Positions 48,531 to 57,504 are shown, numbered from the stretch's first letter. The stretch: 64,000 bases of DNA from Propionivibrio dicarboxylicus (GCF_900099695.1 NZ_FNCY01000002.1:124001-188000); one strand, 5' to 3'. Numbers and translations: made by a program. Notes: generated by a model from the letters alone, not told the origin.

Positions 48531-49364
48531 TCAGAAAGACTCCCACACGGGCGTCAAGCCCTCGGGCAGGCTGGCCACCCGACCGAGATCGGCATAGCTC
48601 TCGTCCGGCCCGTGAAAATCGGACCCGCTGGTCGCCATGAAGCCATATTCGCGGGCGATGCGGCTGTAGGTGCCGACATCGTCGACCGAATGACTGCCGG
48701 ACACGACCTCGATAGCCTGTCCGCCGCATTGTTTGAATTCGTCCAGCAGCTTGCGCATCTCGCCGCGCGAGAACGCATAGCGGGCCGGGTGTGCGACGGC
48801 GGCAATGCCGCCGGCACCGACGATCCAGCCGACGGCTTCGGCCACCGTCGGCCAGCGATGTTCGACATAACCGGGTTTGCCCGGCACCAGATAGGAATCG
48901 AAGACGCTGCGAACATCCTTGCAGACACCGGTAGCCGCCAAATGGCGCGCGAAATGCGCGCGGCTGATCAGCTTGGGATTCTCGGCAAAGCGCATGGCGC
49001 CCTCGAAGCACCCGGCAATCCCGATTTTTTCAAGCGACTCGGACATGCTCCGGGCACGCACCAGGCGTCCGCTGTGGATCGATGCCAGCCCCCCGGTCAG
49101 CGCCGCGTCGTCGGCATCGAAACGATAACCGAGCAAATGCACCTGCGCGCCGCCCCATTCGATCGAGATCTCGACGCCATTGACGAAGCGCATGCCGACC
49201 GTCTCAGCCTCCTGACGCGCCCGCGCCAGTCCGCTGACACCGTCGTGGTCGGTCAGCGACAGCAACGAGACGCCGTTGCCGGCGGCGCGGCGCACCAGCG
49301 CCTCGGGCGACAACAAACCGTCCGATACGGTGGAATGACAATGAAGATCAACGATGAGCTGCAC
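48531..49364 (-). CDS. rnm: PHP-domain 5'-3' exoribonuclease, RNase AM type
   Basis: A 277-residue PHP metallo-phosphoesterase like E. coli YciV/RNase AM, which trims 5' ends of rRNA precursors. Metal ligands are in DLHCHSTVSDG (H8, H10), LTDHDG, NGVEIS, AHPARY and GSDFHGP. The start is taken as the GTG at 49364, six residues before the first metal His-containing strand; the in-frame region farther upstream is arginine-rich and looks noncoding. First gene of a leftward run rnm-yciO-protease-trpS-scpA-scpB-rluB. The 229 bp before it hold no clear promoter. Confidence 0.87.
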   Translation of the reverse strand: MQLIVDLHCHSTVSDGLLSPEALVRRAAGNGVSLLSLTDHDGVSGLARARQEAETVGMRFVNGVEISIEWGGAQVHLLGYRFDADDAALTGGLASIHSGRLVRARSMSESLEKIGIAGCFEGAMRFAENPKLISRAHFARHLAATGVCKDVRSVFDSYLVPGKPGYVEHRWPTVAEAVGWIVGAGGIAAVAHPARYAFSRGEMRKLLDEFKQCGGQAIEVVSGSHSVDDVGTYSRIAREYGFMATSGSDFHGPDESYADLGRVASLPEGLTPVWESF

Positions 49365-49593
49365 CAGGAATCGCCGGAAAATTAAACCCTCGATGATAGC
49401 ACAGACCCCTCTCCGAACACGCCGCACACTGCCCGGCGACGGGGCGACGACGCGCCTGCCGGCGAGCACTGGCGGCTAGCGTCACGAAAGTTTCCTTCGG
49501 CAAGGAAGAGCGGAAACGGGTCGGCCGACCCAAACGCAGGATGCCGATCTCAGCGTCGCGAAGACCGGCCGGCACGCCCCTATCCGGGAAGAA

Positions 49594-50535
49594 TCACTGC
49601 GGATAGCGAACGAGCTGTCGCTCGCCGGCGCGCTCCGAAAAACGGTTCATCGCCGTCAGGCGTTCCTGCTCCAGTTGAAAGGGCCGTCCGCCATACACCG
49701 ACGCCGACAGCCAGGCAATTTCCTCGTCGAAAACCGCCTTCCGGATCGCCTTGGCCCAGACTTTCTTGTCCGGATTCCAGCGATAGCCGCGTTGTCTGAG
49801 TACATCCTTCGATTCAAACGGCGAGCCCAGCGCGGAAATCCGGATCTCCGCCTCACGGGCATTGACCAGCAAGGCCTGCATGGCCTTCGTCCCGGACGTC
49901 GGCAAGTCCGCCTGCAGCACTTCGAGCAAGGCCTGGCAATCGATCGAAGCCCGGTGGCCGGTGAAGTGGAAGCCGCAGCGATAGGCGAGAAACTCGAGCT
50001 TGGCCGAAGAGATACCTTCATCGCTCCACGGCACCTGCTGGAACGAACACGCCCAGGCCTTAGTGGCAAAGACCGGCCAGCGTTTTTCGACGAAGGGCCG
50101 GTCGAAGCCGGCATTGTGCGCGACGACGAGCGCGACCGGCGCCAGCAGGCGGGCGACTTCGTCATCGTCGATACGCTTGCCGGCCACCATCTCGTCGGTG
50201 ATGTGGTGGATCTGCGTCGACGCCGGCGGAATCGGCATGCCGGGATCCTCAAGCTGATTGAAGACCTGCAGCACGCGATACGCCTGGCCGGTATCGGGCG
50301 CGATCTCGACGAGCACCATGCCAAGTTCGATTACCTTGTCGGCCTGCTGATCAGTGCCGGTGGTTTCGGTATCGAGAATGGCGACCGTGACGAGTTTCTC
50401 CGGGCGCTCGCCGACAGCGAAGGACTCACGCGCAACGAGTGGTCGGATGAGGCGATAATCGGCACCGCCAAGCCAGCGCGAAATCGTTTCGATCTGGTCG
50501 GGCGTCGGCGGATTCGCAAGGTCGATGACAGGCAT
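49594..50535 (-). CDS. DEDDh 3'-5' exonuclease with a C-terminal extension
   Basis: A 313-residue DnaQ-fold exonuclease. The active-site set is D55 and E57 (ILDTETTG), D145 (AHNAGFD), H194 and D199 (GHRASIDCQ), which defines the DEDDh class. After residue 225 a small module contains GYRWNPDKKVWAK, a stretch seen at the ends of several DnaQ-like exonucleases of unknown role. It is not the polymerase epsilon subunit by context. It stands alone between rnm and the repeat element upstream of the efflux genes. Confidence 0.82.
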   Translation of the reverse strand: MPVIDLANPPTPDQIETISRWLGGADYRLIRPLVARESFAVGERPEKLVTVAILDTETTGTDQQADKVIELGMVLVEIAPDTGQAYRVLQVFNQLEDPGMPIPPASTQIHHITDEMVAGKRIDDDEVARLLAPVALVVAHNAGFDRPFVEKRWPVFATKAWACSFQQVPWSDEGISSAKLEFLAYRCGFHFTGHRASIDCQALLEVLQADLPTSGTKAMQALLVNAREAEIRISALGSPFESKDVLRQRGYRWNPDKKVWAKAIRKAVFDEEIAWLSASVYGGRPFQLEQERLTAMNRFSERAGERQLVRYPQ

Positions 50536-50774
50536 GGGGAATCAAGACGATGTAATAACAATACGTCATGGTACCCATTTGTCCTTGCCAGCGCACGCCA
50601 GCACCGAAAAACGAAGAAGCGAAGTAGATACGCACGCCATTCGGGACGCCGACAGCCCGGCTTGCACGGCAAAATACAGCCCGTGCAATTACGAACGCTT
50701 ACATACCGGCCACGATAAATGTGATAAACAGGTAGTTTGCGACGACCAGAGCGCTTCACATCGAATTCAACATC

Positions 50775-51043
50775 AGGGGGTGTTCACAATCAACCGCTGG
50801 ATTGCGTTGCACCCTGCGCTGGAACGGCTGCAAGGCGCGTGTCGCAGCGAAGGGTCACTCCCTTCGCAAGACACGCAACGCCGCAGACGACCGGCGCAGG
50901 GGCAACCCGAAGGGCAAGGGATTGGCAGGGTGCATCGCGTTGTTGCCGGATGCTTGCATGGATGGCCATGCGGCGCATCCGACGCCTAGCGCTGCGCCCT
51001 GCCAGTCCCTTGCGCAACCAACGCTTGATTGTGAACACCCCCT
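50775..51043. repeat. 269-bp palindrome-ended structured element, copy 2
   Basis: Noncoding element bounded by a perfect 19-bp inverted repeat AGGGGGTGTTCACAATCAA (50775-50793, partner 51025-51043). Inside: 50812-50822 with 50891-50901 (11 bp, one G-T), hairpin 50847-50867 (8 bp perfect), 50916-50938 with 50989-51011 (23 positions, 20 paired plus 2 G-T), 50947-50953 with 50975-50981, and hairpin 50956-50971. Motifs GCAAGGCGCG, GCAACGCC and GGCAACCCGAAGGGC (50901-50915) match copy 1 at 12793. It ends 17 bp before the outer-membrane-factor ATG. The rest of the 525-bp gap (50536-50774) shows nothing recognisable. Confidence 0.85.
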
Positions 51044-51060
51044 AGAAAAATAGGTTGGTC

Positions 51061-52536
51061 ATGCACGACACAACGGCATCCCTGAGCAAATGCCTTGCCT
51101 CTCTCCTGATCCTCAGCCTGTGCGGCTGTGCCGCGGTCGGCCCCGACTATGTCGCCCCGACGCTCAGCGGCAAGGAGGTCCCGGACCAATGGACCTCACG
51201 TACCGACGTCCCGCCGGCAACGGAAACGTCGCCCACGGCAAAACCCGAACAGGTGCCGCAATGGTGGGGCGAACTTTCCGACCCGGTGCTTGACCAGCTC
51301 GTTACCGAAGCCTTCACCAACAACCCGACGATCGAGGCGGCCATCGCCCGCCTGCGGCAATCGCGCGCGGCCTATACCCAGAGTGCGGCCGCGGGATCGC
51401 CCGCGGCCAGCGCCGGCGCGTCGAGCCAACGGGCGACGGATTCGTCGGGCACGCTGGCGACCGAATCCTGGCTATCGATGAATGCCTCCTGGGAACTCGA
51501 TTTCTTCGGCTCGGTGCGCCGCGCCAAGGAAGGTGCCCTGGCCCGCGAAGGCGTCCAGCTGGCGACGCTGGCCGATGTCCGGGTCAGCCTCTCGGCCGAC
51601 GTGGCCGATGCCTACCTGAGTCACCGCGCCTGCCAGTCGCGCCTCGAACTGACCGAACAGGACCTAGTTTCGCGCGAAGCCACGGAAAAACTCACGGCCG
51701 ACAGCATCAGCGCCGGCTTTACCGCGCCCTACCAGGGCATTCGCAGCACGGCCTCGGTGGCCGAGGCCAAGACCCAGGTAGCGGCAACGCGTTCCCAGTG
51801 CGAACAGATCGAGAACCTGCTGACGCGGCTGACCGGCATGGCGCGGCCGGGATTGATGAAACTGCTGGCCGAGCGACCGACCGGACTCGCCCGGTTGCCG
51901 GTGCCGAAACACTTCAGCATCGCCATTCCGCGCGATGCCCTGATGCAGCGGCCGGACATCCGCGCCGCCGAGCGTGCCGTCGCCGCGGCCTCGGCCGACA
52001 TCGGCCTGGCCGAGGCTGACCGCTATCCGCGCATCGCCCTCAACGGCACCCTCGGGTATGCCGCGAACAGCACCAGCGGCAGCGGCGCGTTGTCGTTCGG
52101 CACCTGGTCCTTCGGCCCCTCGATCAGCCTGCCGATTTTCGACGGCGGCCGCCGCAAGGCCGCGGTGGAGATCGCCAGGAGCAAATACGACGAGTCGCTG
52201 GCGAACTACAAATCGACGACACGGCGGGCGATCCAGGAAGTCGAGGACGCGCTGACCCGTTATGCTGCCACGCACGAACGCGCCGAAAACGCGCGACAGT
52301 CGGCGGACCAGTACCAACACTTTTTCGACGCAGTCGAACTCCGCTACCGCGAAGGTGCCAACAACCTGCTCGAACTCGAGGACGCCCGGCGCGCCATGCT
52401 GACAGCGCAAAAGACGCTGCTTGGCGTCCAGCACGAGCGCCTGCAGGCCTGGATCGCGCTCAACCGGGCCACTGGCGGTGCCGCCCAATTCGACCCGGAC
52501 GCCGCGACGCCGGGCCCTCTTTCCGACAAGCGATGA
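51061..52536 (+). CDS. Outer-membrane efflux lipoprotein, NodT/OprM type
   Basis: A 491-residue TolC-superfamily outer-membrane factor. A lipoprotein signal ends at the LCGC box (acylated C23), followed by the AVGPDYVAP motif of the NodT group. Two homologous halves contain SWELDFFGSVRRAKEG and GPSISLPIFDGGRRKAAVE, the long coiled-coil hairpins. The ATG at 51061 has AGG 7 bases upstream; it lies 17 bp after the repeat element, so that element forms most of its leader or promoter region. Followed by a membrane-fusion protein gene. Confidence 0.88.
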   Translation: MHDTTASLSKCLASLLILSLCGCAAVGPDYVAPTLSGKEVPDQWTSRTDVPPATETSPTAKPEQVPQWWGELSDPVLDQLVTEAFTNNPTIEAAIARLRQSRAAYTQSAAAGSPAASAGASSQRATDSSGTLATESWLSMNASWELDFFGSVRRAKEGALAREGVQLATLADVRVSLSADVADAYLSHRACQSRLELTEQDLVSREATEKLTADSISAGFTAPYQGIRSTASVAEAKTQVAATRSQCEQIENLLTRLTGMARPGLMKLLAERPTGLARLPVPKHFSIAIPRDALMQRPDIRAAERAVAAASADIGLAEADRYPRIALNGTLGYAANSTSGSGALSFGTWSFGPSISLPIFDGGRRKAAVEIARSKYDESLANYKSTTRRAIQEVEDALTRYAATHERAENARQSADQYQHFFDAVELRYREGANNLLELEDARRAMLTAQKTLLGVQHERLQAWIALNRATGGAAQFDPDAATPGPLSDKR

Positions 52537-52557
52537 ATATTGACCGGACCCCGATTT

Positions 52558-53778
52558 ATGCGCTCACCTGAACACAGCGACCTGACTTTCCGATTTGCCC
52601 GACGCGCCGCACTCCTGATCGCCCTCGCCTCTGCCCTGATCAGCGGCGTGGTGGCGCAGACGCATCCCCCCGCCGAAGCGCCGGCGAAAAGCGCCGTCCC
52701 GGAACGCAGCAACAAGGAATCGACGACGCCCCCGAGCAGCAGTGCCGAACCGGTCATCCCGCAGGTAGCGATCGTCCGCCCCAAGCAGCAGAGCTGGCCG
52801 GCGGCGGTCGACGCTCAGGGCAACATCCAGCCCTGGCAGGAAATTCATATCAGCGCAGAAGTCGATGGCCTGCGCGTCAACAGCGTGCTCGCCAGTCTGG
52901 GCGACGTCGTCAAGAAAGGCCAGGTGCTGGCCCGCCTCAATTCGGCCTCGGTCGAAGCCGAACTCGATTCGGCGACGGCGCAGCTCAACGAAGCCAAAGC
53001 CGCGCAAGCGCAAGCCGCCTCGACGCTCGAACGCGCCACCCGGCTGGCGCCTTCGGGCGGCATCAGCAAGCAGGAACTGACGCTCTACGAAACGCAAAAA
53101 CGCACGGCCGACGCACGTTATTCGGCCGCGCTCGCCCTCGTCAAAAAGCAGCAGCTCCGGCTCGAACAGGCGACGATCGGCGCTCCCGATGACGGCGTGA
53201 TTTCGTCGCGCACGGTCGTCGAAGGCGCCATCGTCCAGACCGGCAACGAACTCTTCCGGATGATCCGGCAAGGCCGCCTGCAATGGCGCGCCGAAGTCCC
53301 CGGCGACCTCCTGCTGAGGGTCGCACCGGGACAAGAGGTACTGGTCAAGAGCCCGCTCGGCGAAGCCATCAAGGGCCGCGTTCGCCAGGTATCCCCGACC
53401 ATCGACGTCGCCACCCAGAAGGGCGCGGTCTTCGTCGACCTCCCGACCGACAGCAACCTCAAGGCGGGACTGTCCGTGAGCGGCACATTGAATGCCGGAA
53501 AACGCCAGGTGCTGGCGCTGCCGGCCTCGGTCATTCGCAGCCGCAACGGGGTCGAGACCGTGCTGACGGTAAATCAGGACAACAGGATCGAGATCGTCGA
53601 AATCAAGACCGGCGAACGCCGCGACAAGTTCGTCGAAGTCCTCTCGCCGCTGGACGAAAAGACACGCGTGCTTGCCGACAAGATCGACACACTGACGCCC
53701 GGAGACAGCGTCAGTATCCTGCCACGGGCCGCAGCCCCGGCTGCCCCCGCCATCCCCGCTCCGACGCCCGCCAACTGA
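52558..53778 (+). CDS. Periplasmic membrane-fusion (adaptor) protein of an efflux system
   Basis: A 406-residue RND-type adaptor. An N-terminal signal/anchor (about residues 10-33) and a proline/serine-rich lead precede the lipoyl and barrel-sandwich half (HISAEVDGLRVNSVLASLGD), an alpha-hairpin (about 135-205), the second lipoyl half (IGAPDDGVISSRTVVEGAIV) and a beta-barrel. It lies 21 bp after the outer-membrane factor. No RND, ABC or MFS pump follows: the next gene encodes a decarboxylase, so the inner-membrane partner must be elsewhere. Confidence 0.87.
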   Translation: MRSPEHSDLTFRFARRAALLIALASALISGVVAQTHPPAEAPAKSAVPERSNKESTTPPSSSAEPVIPQVAIVRPKQQSWPAAVDAQGNIQPWQEIHISAEVDGLRVNSVLASLGDVVKKGQVLARLNSASVEAELDSATAQLNEAKAAQAQAASTLERATRLAPSGGISKQELTLYETQKRTADARYSAALALVKKQQLRLEQATIGAPDDGVISSRTVVEGAIVQTGNELFRMIRQGRLQWRAEVPGDLLLRVAPGQEVLVKSPLGEAIKGRVRQVSPTIDVATQKGAVFVDLPTDSNLKAGLSVSGTLNAGKRQVLALPASVIRSRNGVETVLTVNQDNRIEIVEIKTGERRDKFVEVLSPLDEKTRVLADKIDTLTPGDSVSILPRAAAPAAPAIPAPTPAN

Positions 53779-53847
53779 CCGTCCCGCCCGGCGCGGGACC
53801 GCAGGACGGCGCGTACCCCGACCCAGCCCGGCGACGCCAACCTGTCA

Positions 53848-53876
53848 TTGGAAAGTCGCCGAAATCCATCTACCAT
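53848..53876 (+). promoter_or_regulatory. Candidate promoter of the methylmalonyl-CoA decarboxylase gene
   Basis: TTGGAA (53848-53853), a 17-bp spacer and TACCAT (53871-53876), about 90 bp before the start codon. A GTCCCGC/GCGGGAC hairpin at 53781-53799 lies upstream, after the adaptor gene. Confidence 0.45.
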
Positions 53877-53965
53877 CGGGAGTGGATCCGGCCGACGCCT
53901 CTCGCATCACCCTCCGCCGTTCGCCGACGTCCGGATACGCCGCACAACCAGAAGAAGGGGGTCAC

Positions 53966-54745
53966 ATGGCACTCGTTCTCTCCGCAACGCAAGGGCACAC
54001 CGGCATCATCACGCTCAACCACAGTGAAAAGCGCAACGCCCTGAGCGAAGCGCTGGTCCACGAACTGATCGGAGTGCTCGACGACTTCCGGCATCGGGAA
54101 ATCCGCGCCGTCATCCTGCGCGCCCAGCCCGGCATCAAGGTCTGGTCGGCCGGACACGACGTTAACGAACTGCCCGGTCGCGGCCGCGACCCGCTCGGCT
54201 GGAATGACCCCTTGCGCATCCTGATCCGCACCCTCCAGGAATACCCGGCACCGATCATCGGACTGATCGAGGGCAGCGTCTGGGGCGGCGCCTGCGAGGT
54301 CGCGATGGCCTGCGACATCCTCGTCATCACGCCCGACGTCAGCTTCGCCATCACCCCGGCCAAGATGGGCGTACCCTACAACATCGGCGGCCTGCTGACG
54401 CTGCTCAACATGATCCCGCTGCCGATCGTCAAGGAAATGCTGTTCACCGCCGAACCCTTGCCGTCCGACCAGGCCTTCAATCTCGGCATCGTCAATTACG
54501 TCAAACCCGCCGACGAAATCGAGGCCTTCGTCGGCAACATCGCCGACCGCATCGCACTCAACTCGCCGCTCAGCATCGGCGTCATGAAGGATGCATTACG
54601 CCTGCTGTCGAGCGCGCACGCAGTCAGTCCGGAACTCTTCGAGCGCATCCAGGGCATGCGCCGGATCGTCTATGACAGCGAGGATTATCAGGAAGGCATC
54701 CGCGCCTTCCGCGAGAAGCGCAAGCCCAAGTTCCCGGGCAAGTGA
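53966..54745 (+). CDS. ygfG: Methylmalonyl-CoA decarboxylase (crotonase family)
   Basis: A 259-residue crotonase-fold enzyme that converts (methyl)malonyl-CoA to propionyl-CoA and CO2. H64 in SAGHDVNELP and Y138 in GVPYNIGG correspond to the active-site H66 and Y140 of E. coli YgfG, and EGSVWGGACEV gives the oxyanion-hole turn. The GGRDPL-type loop (GRDPLGWNDPLR) and FERIQGMRR near the end also match. The start at 53966 has AGGGGG 4-5 bases upstream. No methylmalonyl-CoA mutase gene is in the window. It may take part in a propionate-forming route. Confidence 0.85.
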   Translation: MALVLSATQGHTGIITLNHSEKRNALSEALVHELIGVLDDFRHREIRAVILRAQPGIKVWSAGHDVNELPGRGRDPLGWNDPLRILIRTLQEYPAPIIGLIEGSVWGGACEVAMACDILVITPDVSFAITPAKMGVPYNIGGLLTLLNMIPLPIVKEMLFTAEPLPSDQAFNLGIVNYVKPADEIEAFVGNIADRIALNSPLSIGVMKDALRLLSSAHAVSPELFERIQGMRRIVYDSEDYQEGIRAFREKRKPKFPGK

Positions 54746-54798
54746 GGGATCGGGTCGGTCGCTTGCCATCGGCCATCGATTGCGTCACACTGGCCCTT

Positions 54799-54918
54799 GT
54801 CCGCATGACTGACGCGAATCAGGGGAGGCGACACCCCGAGGGAGTGCGGACCTGGGTGAAAACCCGGTAAAGCCGCGCGTCTGGGCGTATTCCTGCTGGC
54901 CGACAGCAGGGAGCGCCC
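54799..54918 (+). promoter_or_regulatory. ZTP (pfl-motif) riboswitch upstream of glyA
   Basis: Aptamer: stem GTCCGCA/TGCGGAC (54799-54805 with 54845-54851) enclosing TGACTGACGCG and CCGAGGGAGTG, a GGGG/CCCC hairpin, a linker hairpin with a GAAA loop, and the conserved GCCGCGCGTCTGGGC (54872-54886). These match the pfl motif for ZTP/ZMP in order and key bases. Expression platform: the aptamer 3' GGGCG (54883-54887) can instead pair with CGCCC (54914-54918) around a CCTGCTG/CAGCAGG hairpin. glyA is a common pfl-motif target. Confidence 0.8.
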
Positions 54919-54966
54919 ACCGGTTCTCCCCGTTGCGACCAGCCCAACACGTTTGTGGAGGTCGCC

Positions 54967-56232
54967 ATGCAACAATCATCGCAGTCCATTCAATCCGCAT
55001 TTCCCCTGCTCTCCTCGTCCGATCCGCAACTCGCCGCGCTGCTCGTCGATGAAGAACATCGTCAACGCGACAAGATCCGCCTGATCGCCTCGGAAAACTA
55101 CGTTTCCGGCGCCGTACGCGAAGCCTGTGCCTCGGTCATCACCAACCAGTATTCGGAAGGCTATCCCGGGGCCCGCTATTACGAAGGCCAGCAGATCGTC
55201 GACCAGGTCGAACGTCTCGCGATCGACCGCGCCAAGGCGCTGTTCGGCGCCGAGCACGTCAATGTCCAGCCGCACTCCGGCTCGCCCGCCAACCTCGCCG
55301 TCTACCTCGCCTTTCTCAAGCCCGGCGACACCGTGCTGGCGATGCAACTCGCCCATGGCGGCCACCTGACGCACGGCTCGAAAGCCTCGATCACCGGCAA
55401 ACACTGGAACGTCGTGCATTACGGCCTCGACCCGCAGACGCGGCGGCTCGACACCACGGCGATCCGCGAACTGGCGCTGCAACATCGGCCGAAACTGCTG
55501 ATCGCCGGCCACTCCGCCTATCCGCGCCTGCTCGATTTCGCCGCTTTCCGGGCGATTGCCGACGAGGTCGGCGCCCTCCTGATGGTCGACATGGCCCATT
55601 TCGCCGGCCTCGTCGCCGGCGGCGCCCATCCCTCGCCGGTTCCCTATGCCGATGTAGTCACGACGACGACGCACAAATCCTTGCGCGGTCCGCGCGGCGC
55701 CATGATCCTGTGCCGCGCCGAACATGCGGCAAAGATCGACAAGGCGGTGTTTCCCGGCCTGCAGGGCGGTCCGCACAACGCCATCACCGCGGCGATCGCG
55801 GCGACGCTGAACGAAGCCCTGCGCCCCGAGTTTGCCACCTATGCGGCGCAGTGCGTGACCAATGCCCGTGCGCTCGCCGACGAACTCATGTCAAACGGAT
55901 TCGAACTGGTCACCGGCGGCACCGACAACCACCTGATCCTGATCGACCTGCGCAACAAGGGCATCGGCGGCAAACCGCTGGCGGCGGCGCTCGACCGCGC
56001 CGGCCTCGTCACCAATTACAACGCGGCCCCCTGGGATGACCAGCCACCGCAGAATCCGTCAGGATTGCGCCTCGGCTCGCCGTCGATGACGACACGCGGA
56101 TTCGGCGAAACGGAATTCCGGCAGATCGCCCGATGGCTCGCCCGCGTGGTCGACTCCGGACTCGATGAAAGTGTCATCACGACGGTGGCAGCGGAAACCG
56201 GCGCGCTCTGCCGACGGTTTCCACTTCCCTGA
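54967..56232 (+). CDS. glyA: Serine hydroxymethyltransferase
   Basis: A 421-residue PLP enzyme that interconverts serine and glycine with tetrahydrofolate. The PLP lysine is K237 in TTTTHKSLRGPRG; the DKIRLIASENYVS and YSEGYPGARYYEG substrate-site stretches and VDMAHFAGLVAGG are present. GGAGG (54957-54961) is 5 bases before the ATG. It is preceded by a ZTP riboswitch, which suggests induction when the purine/folate intermediate ZTP rises. The glycine cleavage operon follows, so both arms of glycine C1 metabolism are together. Confidence 0.95.
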   Translation: MQQSSQSIQSAFPLLSSSDPQLAALLVDEEHRQRDKIRLIASENYVSGAVREACASVITNQYSEGYPGARYYEGQQIVDQVERLAIDRAKALFGAEHVNVQPHSGSPANLAVYLAFLKPGDTVLAMQLAHGGHLTHGSKASITGKHWNVVHYGLDPQTRRLDTTAIRELALQHRPKLLIAGHSAYPRLLDFAAFRAIADEVGALLMVDMAHFAGLVAGGAHPSPVPYADVVTTTTHKSLRGPRGAMILCRAEHAAKIDKAVFPGLQGGPHNAITAAIAATLNEALRPEFATYAAQCVTNARALADELMSNGFELVTGGTDNHLILIDLRNKGIGGKPLAAALDRAGLVTNYNAAPWDDQPPQNPSGLRLGSPSMTTRGFGETEFRQIARWLARVVDSGLDESVITTVAAETGALCRRFPLP

Positions 56233-56295
56233 GTTGCGGCCACACTGACTGTTTTCCAGTCAAAATGAGATAAGCGTCAGCGAAACCGGCTCACG

Positions 56296-57093
56296 TCACA
56301 ACGGGCTGGTTTCGGCGAACTTCAGCGCCGAATCGACGAAGTGGAACAGAACCGTCGGGGGGAACCAGCCAGACGCCGGGCGCAGGACTTTCTTGACCGA
56401 CTGGTCGAGCTGCAGTTCGATCCGGTACGAGGCCGGGAAAGTTGTGTCCCAGCGCGGAAGAACCTTCTTGAGATAGTCGAGTTGCAGGCTTTCGTCGCGA
56501 ATGACGCCCATGGTTTCGAGCAGGCTCAGCTTCGGCCAGTGCTCGCCGCCCGGACGCCCGTAGGAAACGATGCTGAGAAAACGGTTGAAACTGCGGTAAA
56601 ACTTGTCACTCGGTTCGACGAGCTTGCCATTCGAATAAATGGCATCCATGAAATAGGTCACCGTGTGGTTCTTCGGCGCCCGCTTGGCCCACTGGTAGAG
56701 GATGTCGTGCAAGGACGCCGACATGCAGGCTTCGAGATGCCCGCCGACGATATAAAGATGATCGGCCGACAGATCGAAGCTGATCTCGCCACCGGCGGAG
56801 GAGACCCAGTAGTCCGGGTTGCAGTCCTCCATGAAATAGAATTTTTCCGGCGACTCATCGACGAGATAGATCACCGGTATCCGTTTCGACTTGGCAAAAC
56901 GAACGGCCTCGTCCACGCCCCGTTTCGTCGAATACCGCGCGTCATAGGTCGACGTCTCATGCACGACGATCATCACCGAATCGCCCTGGATATGGATATG
57001 GGACGGCACGGTCGTCCGGGCCTCCTGGCACGCCCAGGACAACGAGAACCAAAACACGCCGAGCACGACGACCCAGAAATTCCTGACGGTCAT
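56296..57093 (-). CDS. Secreted protein of unknown function
   Basis: A 265-residue protein I do not recognise. The ATG at 57093 gives a hydrophobic signal peptide (residues 4-20) ending in LSWACQEA, which could be processed by signal peptidase I or, less well, as a lipoprotein. The mature part is mixed alpha/beta with few repeats; possible marks are VPVIYLVDES, a Cys-containing EDCNPDYW stretch and GGEHWPKLSLLE. No strong ribosome site was found. It is convergent to glyA and divergent from gcvT, and unrelated by context. A TTG start at 57156 is possible but less likely. Confidence 0.6.
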   Translation of the reverse strand: MTVRNFWVVVLGVFWFSLSWACQEARTTVPSHIHIQGDSVMIVVHETSTYDARYSTKRGVDEAVRFAKSKRIPVIYLVDESPEKFYFMEDCNPDYWVSSAGGEISFDLSADHLYIVGGHLEACMSASLHDILYQWAKRAPKNHTVTYFMDAIYSNGKLVEPSDKFYRSFNRFLSIVSYGRPGGEHWPKLSLLETMGVIRDESLQLDYLKKVLPRWDTTFPASYRIELQLDQSVKKVLRPASGWFPPTVLFHFVDSALKFAETSPL

Positions 57094-57207
57094 GGCGATT
57101 TGATCAGAAAAATGTAATGACGGGATTATGAGCACGGCAAAACAAGGCCGTAGCAACGGAAATAATTTGAAATGACTTTTTCCTCCCGGGCGATTTTCGG
57201 CGCTGGC

Positions 57208-57237
57208 TTGCCGTCACCGCCCCCCTCGCGTTATAGT
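57208..57237 (+). promoter_or_regulatory. Promoter of the gcvT operon
   Basis: TTGCCG (57208-57213), an 18-bp spacer and TATAGT (57232-57237), 8 bp before the first glycine aptamer. Confidence 0.6.
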
Positions 57238-57244
57238 TCGGCCG

Positions 57245-57436
57245 CGAACGGGAGAGAGCGGAAAGAGCGATCCCCGCCGCCGAAGGCGCAATCCACCCGA
57301 AAACGCTCAGGCAAAAGGACCGTTCGTGCAATGAACTCTGGAGAGCGGCGCCCGGCAGTTGCACGGAGCGCCCACCGATGGGGCAACACGGCACCGCCTG
57401 CGGGCCGTGATAATCTCTCAGGTACCAAGGACAGGG
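57245..57436 (+). promoter_or_regulatory. Tandem glycine riboswitch
   Basis: Two consecutive glycine aptamers. The first (57245-57326) is closed by CGAACGG/CCGTTCG and has the GGAGAGAGC and CTCAGGCAAAAGGAC signatures. The second (about 57331-57436) has CTGGAGAGC and ATCTCTCAGGTACCAAGGACAG. The expression platform is the terminator that follows. Gene context (gcvT) is the classical one for this riboswitch. Confidence 0.93.
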
Positions 57437-57468
57437 GGGTGAACTCGAGACGAGTTCGCCCTTTTTTT
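57437..57468 (+). terminator. Riboswitch-controlled terminator upstream of gcvT
   Basis: An 11-bp stem GGGTGAACTCG/CGAGTTCGCCC (57437-57447 with 57451-57461, one G-T pair), AGA loop, then seven T residues. It directly follows the second glycine aptamer, so glycine binding should decide read-through into gcvT. Confidence 0.85.
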
Positions 57469-57504
57469 GTTTCCGAAATTCAACGCCTTTTCCAAGGACT
57501 TGAA

